Under the pieces are notes generated by a model. The model worked only from the letters and a program-made list of their open reading frames with translations, searched no databases and had not been told where the DNA came from. Below, in pieces: positions 11,101 through 21,655 of a DNA stretch of 64,000 nt (its first letter is position 1; each line of letters begins with the position of its first letter). This DNA comes from Filosporella fistucella. Taxonomy: Eukaryota; Ascomycota; Leotiomycetes; Helotiales. A program made the position numbers and the translations under genes. The stretch spans positions 1,302,001-1,366,000 of the forward strand of contig JAQJZZ010000014.1 of the NCBI GenBank assembly GCA_030077755.1, given 5' to 3'.

Positions 11101-12874
11101 GGCATCAGTGTACTGGGAATATATCAAAGCAGGCAAACTAAAGTGGTGGTTTGTTTTGATCTGTGTTCTCGCTATTTACAGGACTATCGAAGTCGGAGAA
11201 ACTTGGTTCCTCAAACAATGGGGTGAAGCATATGGCGACTTTGCAGTTGTTTTCAATGTGGTGGAAGCAGGAAAGCATTGGTTCATTAGGCCATGGGGCG
11301 AAGAATACAGAAGCTCCTCGCTCGAAATAACTCGGTCCGGACCTTTTGGCGACCTTCCCTCGCCGGAGACTAATATCAAGCCTTGGCTTATTGGCTTCTT
11401 CCTTATTGCGGCAGCTCAAGCCATCGCATTCTTGGTCTCTCAGGGTTTCATGCTCGTAATCATCTACAAGGCCGGGAAGAGTTTGTTCGAAAGAGTCATG
11501 TCGAAAGTCACTCACGCTACCTTCCGCTTTTATGATGTTACCCCTGTTGGTAGGCTCATGAATCGCCTCACGTCCGACATAAACACGGTTGATGGAAACA
11601 TTAGCATGCAATTTCAAAATGTTGCGATGCTGTCGATTGCCTGGGTATCGTCCATTGTTGTCATTGGATCAGTGACCCCCCTATTTCTCGTTTTCGCAAT
11701 AGGCCTCACAATTGGATTCGTTGTTATCTTTATGCACTTTCTTCCCACTTCTCAAAGTCTCCGTAGACTCGAGATGGTATCTTTGACGCCACTCATCTCC
11801 AATTTTGGGGCACTGACTGATGGTCTAACAACGATCCGAGCTTTCGCTGCAACATCACGGTTCCAGGATCGAGTGATTGCAGTGACCGATAACTTTCAGA
11901 AGATGGATCATTTCTACTGGAGTCTTCAGTCGTGGCTCATGTATCGCTTTGACACACTCTCCGCCTGCTCAACATTTATTCTCACAGTTCTTGCACTATA
12001 TACTGGAGTCTCTGCTGGCCTTACAGCTTTCGTCCTAACAGCAGCTTCCAAGTTCGTCACTTCAACGCATTCTCTTTGCAAACAGTATGGTCAGCTGCAG
12101 ATGGATTTTGTTTCTGTCGAAAGGGTCGTTGAGCTTCTTCATCTTGAGCAAGAAGAGCCTGGAAAGGTGACTCCTCCAGCGTACTGGCCACTTTATGGCA
12201 GCGACATCGTCTTTGAGAATGTAACGATTCAGTATGCGCCACATCTAGACCCAGCGTTGACTGATGTCTCTTTCACAATTAAGGGAGGCTCAACGACTGC
12301 TCTGATAGGCAGGACTGGATCGGGCAAGAGCACTCTGGCATTAGCATTGCTAGCTACAAATCTGCCAGTGAAGGGAAGGATTCTTATTGATGGCATTGAT
12401 ATTTCGACCGTTGATCTTCAATGCTTGCGCAAACGTGTCACTTTTCTCGCTCAAGAGCCTGTACTCTTTCCTGGAACGATGCGTCAAAACCTCGATCCAT
12501 TGTCCGAATACTCGGACGGCGAATGCAGTGATGTGCTTTCCAAAATTGCCTCTCGACACGAATGGTCACTCAACACCCATATCGACACCGGCGGAAAAAA
12601 CCTCTCACAAGGTCAGCGACAACTAGTAGGCCTCGCGCGAGCGTTGTTGAGGAGAAGCCCAATTGTAGTGATGGATGAGGCTACTGCAAGTATTGACAAA
12701 GAGAATGCAAATCGCATTCAGGAGATTATGAGAGAGGAGATGAAAGAGAGCACTGTGATTACAATTGCGCATAGAGTGGAAGCTGTCAGAGGAGCCGGGA
12801 GATGTGTCGTCCTTGCGAAAGGAAAAGTTGTTGAAGAAGGGGAACCAGGTAAGATGGTGGGGAGGATGGAATAG
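8186..12874 (+). CDS. ABC transporter, ABCC (MRP) full-size type
   Basis: Five exons (8186-9083, 9148-9565, 9613-9639, 9695-10193, 10244-12874) give 1490 aa. Order: TMD0-like hydrophobic start, TMD1, NBD1, TMD2, NBD2. NBD1 has Walker A GEVGAGKT, Q-loop CGQTPWLQ, signature LSGGQKARVSLARA, Walker B ILLLDDP and H-loop VTHR. In NBD1 the residue after Walker B is Asp (LLLDDP), as is usual for the degenerate first site of ABCC proteins. NBD2 has GRTGSGKST, LAQEPVLFPGT, LSQGQRQLVGLARA, VVMDEATAS and IAHR, so site 2 looks fully catalytic. Likely role: ATP-driven export or vacuolar sequestration of organic anions, conjugates or drugs. Exon 3 is only 27 nt. TMD2 contains an apparent short internal duplication (see findings). 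The start at 8186 follows an in-frame stop at 8141; no upstream exon could be joined. Confidence 0.9.
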
Positions 12875-13180
12875 AGGTGTTGGCGAAAACAAGGTTGAAA
12901 AATAGACTTTAGGGCCATTATAGCCTGTAATTACAGGGTTCGCGGAGCCAAATTCAAGATGATTTAGCGTTCTGACATGCTACAACTCCCAGGAGCATAG
13001 CGTCACTTCAGGCCTGAAAATAATCCACGTTGCGGAACCTTATAGTCTGATGCCCTTTGTATATTTCATATTCTCCGACATTCCAAGTTATCCTCTTTGA
13101 TTCTTGCAATAGATTAGTAGCTCCTTGCGAGGGACCTTTGAGCGCAAATGTCGCCTCTGGCGCGTGATGCGTAGTGCGCG

Positions 13181-13220
13181 GAGCGTTCCTAAGAGCGTTC
13201 CTAAGAGCGTTCCTAAGAGC
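13181..13220. repeat. 12-nt tandem repeat, about 3.3 copies
   Basis: The unit GAGCGTTCCTAA is repeated three times without change and followed by a partial fourth copy (GAGC). It lies in non-coding sequence downstream of the ABC transporter. It is a simple minisatellite, useful as a length-variable marker; no function is implied. Confidence 0.85.
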
Positions 13221-13890
13221 ATAAGAGGCACGAGCAATACCTAATGTATCTAGTCTCAAGTTTTGGGGGTCTGCCTCATCGACTAATATAACAGAGCCTT
13301 TGCGGTAAATTACTTGATCGCTTTTGCTGTTGCGGTGGGCTCAAAATGGAAGATTTGATCTGAAGTTCATATGCTCGAGTCTGCATGATATTCCTGACAA
13401 GGACGTTGAGTTCAATCGAATTAATGATAACACTTGGAAGTATTGTAATTCGAATTGTATTTTATGATCTCATTTTCCTGCTACATAGGCACTAGCTCCA
13501 CTTTCCGAGTAGTCTTCCACCCATTCGAGTCTTCTATAGCAGGCAAAAAATACTTTCTTTAAGACCTGCAAGTGAGGCAGCTTTTGGAGAATCTTGATTT
13601 GAAAATTCAATTTGCATGTGTCGATTGTATCATGCGTTGGAAAAATAATCAAGGGGACTTACCACGTTCCTATTGATAATTGGGTACACAAACCACAATT
13701 TATCATTCCTTCTTCCACCCGTTCTCAAACTTCCCACGGCTCGGTTTCAAATTTTGGAGCCCTCAGCCTATTTTTCTGGGTTTGGGCTTTGTATTTTTCT
13801 TTAGTCTGTGATTCATAGTCTCCGATGGAGTCATAAATGTCAAACCGGGGCTCAGAACGGCGGCTAGTCACTGATTTCAATCCTCCCCCA

Positions 13891-14384
13891 TCATCTTATG
13901 GGGTGGAGTAAGTTTAGAGCCTGTAGACACTCCTGTTGTATCAGTAGAAGTTTTGGATGAACGTTCTGAAATACGCGAAGAATCCTCCACCACACTATCA
14001 TAGGGAATGGTCTGCCAGGAAGGAGGGTTCGTTTTCCTTCTAGGGGCCTTTTCGCAGCGCCTTGGAAGGTGGTGCTTTGAGAGCCAAATATTGAGGATAA
14101 TTGATTAAGGTGGGAAGATCTCGAATGGCCAGAGTCGACATTACTTTCAGAGACAACACTATAATTAGGGCCTGGGGAAGTATTTTGTTCAGTCACGCCA
14201 ACGGCGAGACTTGTTTGTGAGACTCCTCCGGAGGGATCTCGATTTGGTGCCAGCACTGGATGCCCAACGTCGCAGCATTGCTAACTTCACTGCCACCACG
14301 GTCGTGCACAGGAAAGTTATCGGGGTTGTCGCCATCGACACCATCTTCGGTATCTCTTTTCTTGCTACTGTCTTCTGCGGTCAT
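13891..14384 (-). pseudogene. Possible frame-broken ORF, unknown
   Basis: On the minus strand an ATG at 14384 opens a hydrophilic frame (MTAEDSSKKRDTEDGVDGD...) that closes at 14193, while the neighbouring frame stays open from about 14256 to 13891 with a similar Ser/Asn/Gly-rich composition (SPGPNYSVVSESNVDSGHS). The two together read like a low-complexity regulatory-protein N-terminus interrupted by a frameshift. No domain is visible and no intron that would join the frames was found. It could equally be two chance frames; I do not assign a function. Confidence 0.22.
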
Positions 14385-15131
14385 TTTCGAAACATTTATT
14401 GACGTGGCAGCTTGATGGCCGTCTCTTTGGGACTTCGGGGATATAGAATGGGCTTACGTTCGAGACTCGTTGCAATGGGTGAGACTCTAGGGACGTCACA
14501 AAACAGATAGTGAGGAAAAAAAGAAAAAAGAGTAGAGTGGTCTGAGAAGTTGCAAATGCTTGTGGTGAACTTGTCCTGTGATCGAAGACGAGGGCAAAAA
14601 TGGAGGGTGAATTTGGGGAATGCCCCTGACACCCGTCGTCGCTACTGCGCCGTCAACCCCGCCACCTACAGAATTCCTTTGGCACATCATAAAATTGCCA
14701 CAAAGTGATTTTAGGTAGGTACTTCTACTTGGCATCTCAAAACGTAACACCAGAGGAATAACATATTTAACTTTGTATATGCTGGGATAAAAAGAAGAAC
14801 CCACTCCCAGGCGTCCAGAAAAGGTTTGAAAGCTTGACCAATCAGAGAGTGTGTGTAACAAAAGCTTAGGAGAGGCGTTGAGGTTTCAGAGGTCCAGCTT
14901 AGGGTGCTAGGAACACACCTCCGGAGTTGCTGTGACCTACTTTAGGCATTAGGCAGGAATTACTTTCTACCCAAGCTGGTGATGGGCAGTTCATTGTGCT
15001 CAAAAATTGCTATGTGCAATCCTAATCTAGTCTATTCCTGTAGCCTCACCGAATTTTCACATCACTCTGGCTTTCGCCCATAAAACACAACACTGGAATG
15101 TCAGCATGCGCACTTCCTGAATCTGGTGAGC

Positions 15132-16939
15132 TTACACATCAATATAGGCATGAATGTGCCTGTCCTTCACGTCTTTCCTCACATTGACCAGAAATGTCTC
15201 TACCTCCTCTCGTGACCACCCAGCTCCTCTCGTCAGCACAGCCATACTCATGGCCTGCAGGCCGTCTAATAGATTCTGTTGTGTCCCTGTTGATTGTGAG
15301 ATCAGGCAAACCCAATAAAAATGGGATATCTCATTTTATTCCCACTTACACATTGCAGTTAATTTTTCCTTCTTTCCCTTTGGCCAAGTATTCAGTGGCC
15401 AGTATACGTGTTTCTCAACAATATCCACAAATCCTGCTTGTTCCATGTACTTCCCATAATTTTTACTATTTGTTACGCTTCGACCCAATTTGGCGGCCGT
15501 TTCACAAAGCACATTGTTCCACTGTTGAAGAGCGGTGCCTTCTATTGTCGAATCTATACAAGTTATAGGCATTTGAGGGTCTTGAATTTCGAAGTAGCCA
15601 CCAGGACGGAGAACTGAAAAGGCTTGGTGGGTTACCCACTGCAACGAATTAGCACCGCAATTTTTGTTGACAATTTATCAGGCGATCAGGTTGAAACCTG
15701 CTCAGAAGCTGATATACAGCAAAAGCTGGAAGAGGGAACAAATGGAAAGATAGCATACGCATGGGTCTCGAAAGCATGAAAGCATGGCGCGTCCATGAAT
15801 GTAATCAAACTTTTGGGAGTACTGCCAAGGTTCTTCCGCATCATTGACCTCGAAACTACAATTTGGTGGCACGCTGAGGCTAGTCAGCTCGGAGTTACGG
15901 ATTTCGGAGTATGAATGAGCGTACTAGAGTGGCTGTATTGGGCTCAAATCAGTACCGAGGACAGAGGAAGACGGGTATTGCGATGCTGTGACAATCAGCT
16001 ACTGGTTCCAGAGCCAAGCGTTGTATGTTGAGGAGTATACCAAATTCGGTCGCCCATATTCCAGTTCCAGTACCAATATCTAAAACATTGTGTAGGCTTT
16101 CTGGTAATGGAGCAAGATGTAAATGGCCATCTAATGATAACATAAATAAGTGATGTTGAAGATCCAATCTTTCCTGTTCTGCTTCATCGTTGGGTAAAAT
16201 ATATTCTCCGATTCTTGTCAGCCTTTTACTCGCAAAGGGAGGATTATATGTGACATACTTCCGGAATTAAAAGCATGGTATGTCCTCCCATTCTCTTCAA
16301 TATAGCTATTGCTCTAAGTTAGAATTCAAGATAACCCCGCAAGGTGCAGAACAAATTCATTGGAGACATGCCGGTGGAGGAATTACACCCCGCCCACTTT
16401 CTCTTTCGACAAAGGAACTGAACGCAGTATATGACTTACCGATATACACTTTCTCTGACTGATATAGTAGAACTTCTTAAGGAAGGTCAGCAGGGTCGTG
16501 TGTGATGGGCAATATATACTCACAAAAAATCAGTCCCAAGTGCGGAATCGGTATCTCCGCTAGACGACTGAAATCTCTCAGTAAAAGCACTTTCGTGGAA
16601 ACGAAGTAGTAGTACTCACAGCCGAGTCAACCTCCATTCCCGAAGCATCCTCAACAGAATCGAGGCCAGCCTCTCCTATCTCCCCAGATCCCGTGCCTTC
16701 TGCATGCAGGGGCTCTTCTTGGACTGCCGCCTTGGCAGTCACTAAATTGTCTGGATCCCTTTCAGAAGTACCTCCGGTGCCGATTTGCGTATGTGACATC
16801 TGGACCATAAAGTTTTAGCTAGTGTTGAAGTGCCTCGGATGCATGTATCATGCAATACCTCTACTGTGTGTTGCGATGAGTTATGACCCATCAGGTTGCT
16901 GTCATCCTCCGCCGGGTTAAGCACTGAGTTGATGTCCAT
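15132..16939 (-). CDS. LaeA-like SAM-dependent methyltransferase
   Basis: Ten exons on the minus strand (16859-16939, 16620-16799, 16524-16567, 16440-16475, 16259-16305, 16041-16205, 15925-15985, 15759-15873, 15350-15638, 15132-15286) join in frame to 390 aa. Residues 1-90 are acidic and disordered. Then follow features of the fungal LaeA/TAM methyltransferase family: DTDSALG, SVRESVYRY, ENGRTYHAF, LPNDEAEQERLDLQHH, SAM motif I VLDIGTGTGIWATEF, acidic post-I GTDLSPIQP, VPPNCSFEVNDAE, FDYIHGRAM and motif VLRPGGYFEIQD. The C-terminus contains GAGWSREEVE, usual for the family. Relatives act as nuclear regulators or small-molecule O-methyltransferases in secondary metabolism; which applies here is open. 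The first ATG could instead be at 16799 (MSHTQIG). Intron 8 (15639-15758) is an introner-like element; intron 4 is unusually long at 134 nt. Confidence 0.87.
15639..15758 (-). repeat. Introner-like element, copy A (intron of methyltransferase)
   Basis: This 120-nt intron starts GTATGCTATC and ends GCGGTGCTAATTC-GTTGCAG. It contains a hairpin at 15684-15703 (GAGCAGGT-TTCA-ACCTGATC on the minus strand). Almost base for base it matches the intron at 27697-27814 in a TRI12-type transporter gene and, less closely, the one at 24393-24508 in another MFS gene. It sits in phase 0 between TGC and TGG. Branch site CTAAT. Confidence 0.85.
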
Positions 16940-17608
16940 GACTTCTATAGCTTAGAAGTATAATCAGAGTAGGTGATTGATTGAGATTTGATTATATTTC
17001 TATATCATCTGACAAAATTCAATGCCTGTCGTTGCATTGTCGCTAGTCCAAATAGATCTTCATCGTGCTAACATGGGGAAATTTGTGGGTCATCTCAAAC
17101 TCTAATTCAAAGCAGCGTTAGTGTGTGCGGATGTGTTCCAGCTGTGCCTCTCCTTCTTCATCTTTTCCATAGACAAGTTAATCCTCTCAATTTCTAATGC
17201 TACACCTCTCAGTAGAACGGTCCTCGTACGCTCGACTGATTGACTTGTTTTCCTATGTCTGAATAGGGGCTCAAGCGAGAGTCCAGTACAATGATCTTGC
17301 CTCTTGGCAGCAAGATGCATATATTTTTTTCGACCAGGCCAGATAAAGCAACTGAACTCAGCGATTGATATGTTTTCAAAATCAGTTCGAAAGGCTTCAA
17401 ATACTTAGAGTAAAGGCAATATTACAAGCCATGCGGTTACTCAATCGAGGAATCGCCTCTTTCATGACCTCAGTAGCTCGGCTAGCTTCTTAGCTTTGCA
17501 TACTGTACAAGTACGTACCTGGCAATGATGTCATTGAAGAAATATCCTGATACTGCTGGAGGAGAAAACAGAGGTACGATGATTCTTAATCTGCTGCAAA
17601 ACCTCAAA
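16940..17608. other. Divergent promoter region
   Basis: About 0.67 kb between the start codons of the methyltransferase gene (minus) and the phosphatase-like gene (plus). It must contain both promoters. An in-frame ATG at 17525 would extend the phosphatase-like protein by 28 residues but hides its signal peptide. No other gene is seen. Confidence 0.5.
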
Positions 17609-19083
17609 ATGTATCGCCCCATAAATCTTGTCATATTTGCTTTTCTCTCTCAGCTATTTGCTGTAAGCTCAGCTGCTCAGATCCCACTTTTCCGGGAGGA
17701 ATCGCACACGGAAGGGTACAAATTCGACGCGCTCCTTCATCTGCCAGGAATCAGCCCCTATTTTGATGCAATTGGCTCAGGACTCGATCATGGCGCTCCT
17801 CGAAGCTGTGAAGTGACTGCTGCATCATATCTTGTTCGACATGCCGCTATTTATGCCAATGACGATGACTACGAGAGATACATGGAACCTTTTATAAAGA
17901 ACCTCGAAGCCACATACTCCACATTATTAGGGAAGAAGAGGAAGGGTTGGACAGGCCCATTGGAGTTTTTCAAGAAATGGCAAAATCCCATTGACGACCC
18001 GGATAATCAATTGGAACAGATCACCCCACAAGGGCTCAAGGATTCGGAGAAGGTTGCGAAACACCTTCTTTCGAGGTACCCAAAACTTGTGCCAACAACG
18101 AAAACGATATATGCAGACAAGAAAGCCCGCACAGTATGTATGATACAAATCTGCTGATGCTAGATTTAGTTGAGGAGTACCCCATCGCTGATTTTAAATA
18201 GCAAGATACCGCAGCAGCATTTGCAAAAGTATTCCCTCAAAAAGTCGAGATCGTTGAAATCAACCTCAATCGATCTTCATTCCACGCACAAGATCCACAT
18301 AAGGCTTGCAATGCCTTTTCGAAAGGTCCAGGCAATGACGAGCTGGGCCAATTTATGTCGATATATACGAAACCCATCATTGAGCGGCTACAAAAATACT
18401 CCCCTGTGAGCTTAAATGAGACAGATATCATGGGTATGCAGCAGATGTGTGGCTACGAGTCCGCTATTACTGGGAAGAAAAGTGACATTTGCGATGTATT
18501 CACCGATAATGAGTGGATGGCCTACGAGTATGCATGGGATATGAAGTATAGTCACATGGTCGGGCATGGGAACCCATTGTCTCCATATCTCGGGTTTCCA
18601 TGGTTGAACACGACCTCCCAATTGATGACCAAGTTCCATAGCCCTCGACATACTTCTTCACCCGAGATACCAGACGATGATGGTCAGAGATTCTTCCTCG
18701 CATTCACGCACCGAGAAGTCCCCCCATTCATCGCAACCGCTCTCGGTCTTTTCAACTCTTCAAATGCACACGCAGAAGAATTTCCTACAGACCGAATAAA
18801 CTGGAGCAGATCGTGGAGAATGGCAGAATTGATCCCATTTCTTGGCCATGTAGGGATTGAAAAACTCACCTGCAATGTTGTTTCTACAAACCCTGAAGAT
18901 GACAAAGAGTACATCAGAATCATAGCTAATACATCTCCCCGACCTATTCCGAGGTGTCAGGATGGGCCTGGAGGGAGCTGCAGTTTTGACAAATTTGTTG
19001 CTATTATTAATGAAGGCATGGAGATGTACGGCGATTTTGATGGTATCTGTCAAAATGACAAGGTAGATGATCTCAACGAATGA
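17609..19083 (+). CDS. Secreted histidine acid phosphatase-like protein, variant active site
   Basis: Two exons (17609-18133, 18202-19083; 68-nt intron) encode 468 aa. The chosen ATG starts a signal peptide (MYRPINLVIFAFLSQLFAVS). The fold follows branch-2 histidine phosphatases: SCEVTAASYLVRHAAIYAND carries the RH dipeptide near residue 80, then the EQITPQGLKDSEKVAKHLL segment, then the ADKKART stretch, and near the C-terminus FTHREVPPFIATALGLF. In classical acid phosphatases and phytases these two sites read RHGxRxP and HD; here they read RHAAIY and HRE. The nucleophile His and the second His are kept, but the usual Arg of RHGxR and the general-acid Asp are not. Several Cys suggest disulfides (CNAFS, MCGYESA, CSFDK). 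Likely extracellular or vacuolar; activity on phytate or phosphate esters is uncertain. Confidence 0.8.
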
Positions 19084-19256
19084 AAGAATCAGGTGTAGAA
19101 TTTATAAATCATAGATTTCATTTCGACATCTCTTTCTAGGGCGAAGTCCACTTCAGTATGACTGCTAAGCCAGAAACAGCTCCCTCAGCTACGTTTCAAA
19201 CGTCGGCTGGAGATGAATGTCCACAAACAGCTACACCATCAGCGTATTACAGCTTC

Positions 19257-20846
19257 TCAATCATAAGCTGGAAACTTTTCCATCTCTTTATCAGCCTGTG
19301 CCTTGGCATTTGTCAGAGTTGCCAGATGCTCTTGACTTCGAATCCGTATCGAACACTCAAAAGGCTTTGGCCGAATGTTGAATCCATCGGTATAGTCAAA
19401 AGTATCATACTTGCGTGTTGGAAGTATATCAAAAGCCCATATGAGATTGGAAAGTGCAATGAAAAGAGAGTTGGCAGCTAGATCTGCACCAGGACAAATC
19501 CGCCTGCCCCACCCGAAACTTGAATGTCCAGCTTTCGCGGGGTGGATCTTCGATCCTTTGAGCTCTGTAATGTATCTTGTATCCTTCTCATCCAGAAACC
19601 TAGCAGGATTGAAGAGGTGGGGATTGGGGTAGTATTCTTCATTTAGATTGATGGCCCAGGTGTTTCCCAAAATGGTAGTACCAGTAGGGATTCTCCATCC
19701 TTGGTAGACATCATCTTCTGTTGAAGCATGTGGCGTTCCTCCGAGAACAGCGACCGGCCTCCATCTCAGGACTTCCTTCACAAGAGCGCGCAGATAGGGG
19801 AGACTGGCCTCATCATCGAATGTTGGGGTTCTTCCGGTACCAATGACAGCATCCATCTCAGCATGGGCTGTCTCTAGGGCCTTGGGATGGCTCACAAATG
19901 CCAGAATAGCTGAGCACATGCTTGAGGCTGTTGTATCTGACCCAGCACCGAACAATGAGGCAGGTACGAAAGAGAAATCTTTGTCAGGCAATGGGATTCC
20001 TTCCTCGTCCCGGACTTGGAGTAATGTCTGTGCAAGGGATGGTGCTACTGCGTGTCCCTTCTCTTTTCCGGTCCGAATGTCTCGTTTGACATCCTCCACG
20101 AGCTCCAAATTAGCAGCAGTCTCTGTTTGGGCATGTTCTTGAATTTCTAGCTTCCATGGTGCTAAGAAAGTTGGTACATGCTTCAAAATAGGAAAGGATT
20201 CCGCTTTGTATGCCCCGGGAACATTCAGAGACGCCATAAACTGCATGAAATCCAAGCGTTGACGAATGACCGGGGAGTCCAGAGAATCGATGCGATGACC
20301 GTACGATATGGAGAAAACCACGCTTGCAGTGAACCTATCAAATGCGCGTTCCCAATTGTCGGGATTCTGCATCACCTGAAAAGCTAGGCGAACAGCTTCA
20401 GCTTCTTGACGAGCACGGTAGGTACGGAGAGCAGCTGGCGTGAGAGCTCGGTGGAGAAGCTTCCGTCTGAGTGACCACTCCTTGCCGTATGGCTGTACAA
20501 GTACAGATCCGGTATTGTACATCTCGCCCATGACAACGAATCTTGGGCGGGAAGAGTACTTGTTACTCCGTTTCTCCATCAGATCCACAGCAATATGGGG
20601 GTCCGATAGAACCAAAGTTGGTCTTCTGCCGACCCATATCGTAAATATTGGGCCATATTTCTTAGACCATTCTTGAAACTGTATCCAGGGTTTGGAGCTG
20701 GGTAACTTGTTGCCAATGAATGGGAGAGGAATGGGACCTGGTGGCATGCGTGACCAGACCCAAATATCATTCAGAAGGATCAATATAGGTAAAGCTATAA
20801 TTCCTGCCCATGTGTACCATGAGAAACATATTTCCAGAATAGACAT
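19257..20846 (-). CDS. Cytochrome P450 monooxygenase
   Basis: A single exon encodes 529 aa. An N-terminal membrane anchor (AGIIALPILILLNDIWVW) is followed by the proline hinge MPPGPIPLPFIGN. The I-helix oxygen-activation motif is AGSDTTAS, the ExxR motif is in KEVLRW, the PERF-like region is FNPARFLDE and the haem-binding loop is FGWGRRICPG with the cysteine ligand. All core elements are present, so the enzyme should be functional, anchored in the ER membrane and dependent on a P450 reductase. The general look is of fungal CYP families that hydroxylate aromatic or polyketide substrates (OrdA-like), but the family cannot be fixed by eye. It lies convergent to the phosphatase-like gene, 173 bp away, and upstream of an FAD monooxygenase on the same strand. 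Confidence 0.93.
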   Translation of the reverse strand: MSILEICFSWYTWAGIIALPILILLNDIWVWSRMPPGPIPLPFIGNKLPSSKPWIQFQEWSKKYGPIFTIWVGRRPTLVLSDPHIAVDLMEKRSNKYSSRPRFVVMGEMYNTGSVLVQPYGKEWSLRRKLLHRALTPAALRTYRARQEAEAVRLAFQVMQNPDNWERAFDRFTASVVFSISYGHRIDSLDSPVIRQRLDFMQFMASLNVPGAYKAESFPILKHVPTFLAPWKLEIQEHAQTETAANLELVEDVKRDIRTGKEKGHAVAPSLAQTLLQVRDEEGIPLPDKDFSFVPASLFGAGSDTTASSMCSAILAFVSHPKALETAHAEMDAVIGTGRTPTFDDEASLPYLRALVKEVLRWRPVAVLGGTPHASTEDDVYQGWRIPTGTTILGNTWAINLNEEYYPNPHLFNPARFLDEKDTRYITELKGSKIHPAKAGHSSFGWGRRICPGADLAANSLFIALSNLIWAFDILPTRKYDTFDYTDGFNIRPKPFECSIRIRSQEHLATLTNAKAQADKEMEKFPAYD

Positions 20847-21655
20847 TGTCTGGAGACGAGATCAATTGGCCAAAATATGCGAATGCGTGATATCGAAAGA
20901 TTTCAAGGTTTCTGTGAGGCAGATGTTTATAGATGTGTAGCTGGAGAATGGTGGAAGTGCAGCCCTTGACAGCTAGATATGAGGTGTAATCAACCAGCCG
21001 TCGCCAAGTCACAGGCTTGTCTGACGGGCTTTACAGGGGATCCTGCAGCATAAGGTAGCGTTGGTGGATTTCCGGGGCCCGACAAAAGCCCTAAACCCAT
21101 TACCAATCCGGGGAGGAAACAAGTCGGTACTTCTGTTTTCTGCGAGCTGCATCATTAATTCATCTGGAGTTGTACACTATCGGCAATTATTCACGGCAAA
21201 TAATTCATCTCTCACACACTGTCGATGTTGGATATTCGAATCGCAAGTATGGCTTAAGATAGTGTTATTACCCTGCTAATCGTTCATCGCTGGCCATGAC
21301 TGCATCAGAACGTATCACTCAAAATTGTCGGTACTGCCAATTCTCTGCGCTGATGCGATAGGTACCTATCTTGGTGTTCACTTCAAGCCCTCTGACTATT
21401 GTTCATACACGCCTCGCAGGACATATTTACATTTTCGTTGATTGTGTTCTTCTTTTGGGTAGAGTTATACTTTTCTAAGTACTTGCGGCTTCGGAATTTA
21501 TTCAAAAAGTTCTGCGCACCCAATGTTTTTCAGATGTGACAAGGTCAATTTGGTGTCAAATGGAGAAAGGTCAAGCAGAATTGGGAAAAAACCCCCCCAT
21601 ATAGTATTCTTTTCTGAAAGTGCCCACGGTATCGGTACCAAACCCCCCTCTCTCC
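20847..21655. other. Intergenic region with dispersed 18-mer
   Basis: About 0.8 kb upstream of the P450 and downstream of the FAD monooxygenase. It contains a copy of the 18-mer CCTGCAGCATAAGGTAGC at 21042-21059, found again at 46482-46499. No gene is supported. Confidence 0.5.

Larger units (their letters stand above)
12875..15131. other. Gene-poor stretch with tandem repeat and ORF remnant
   Basis: About 2.25 kb between convergent genes (ABC transporter and methyltransferase). It contains the 12-nt tandem repeat at 13181-13220 and a possible broken reading frame at 13891-14384. The remainder is AT-rich with stop codons in all frames and no recognisable domain, tRNA or transposon terminus. 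Confidence 0.5.

Noticed and set aside
16306..16439. 134-nt intron of the methyltransferase as a further introner copy
   Set aside because: No hairpin or shared sequence with copies A-C; only the length is unusual.
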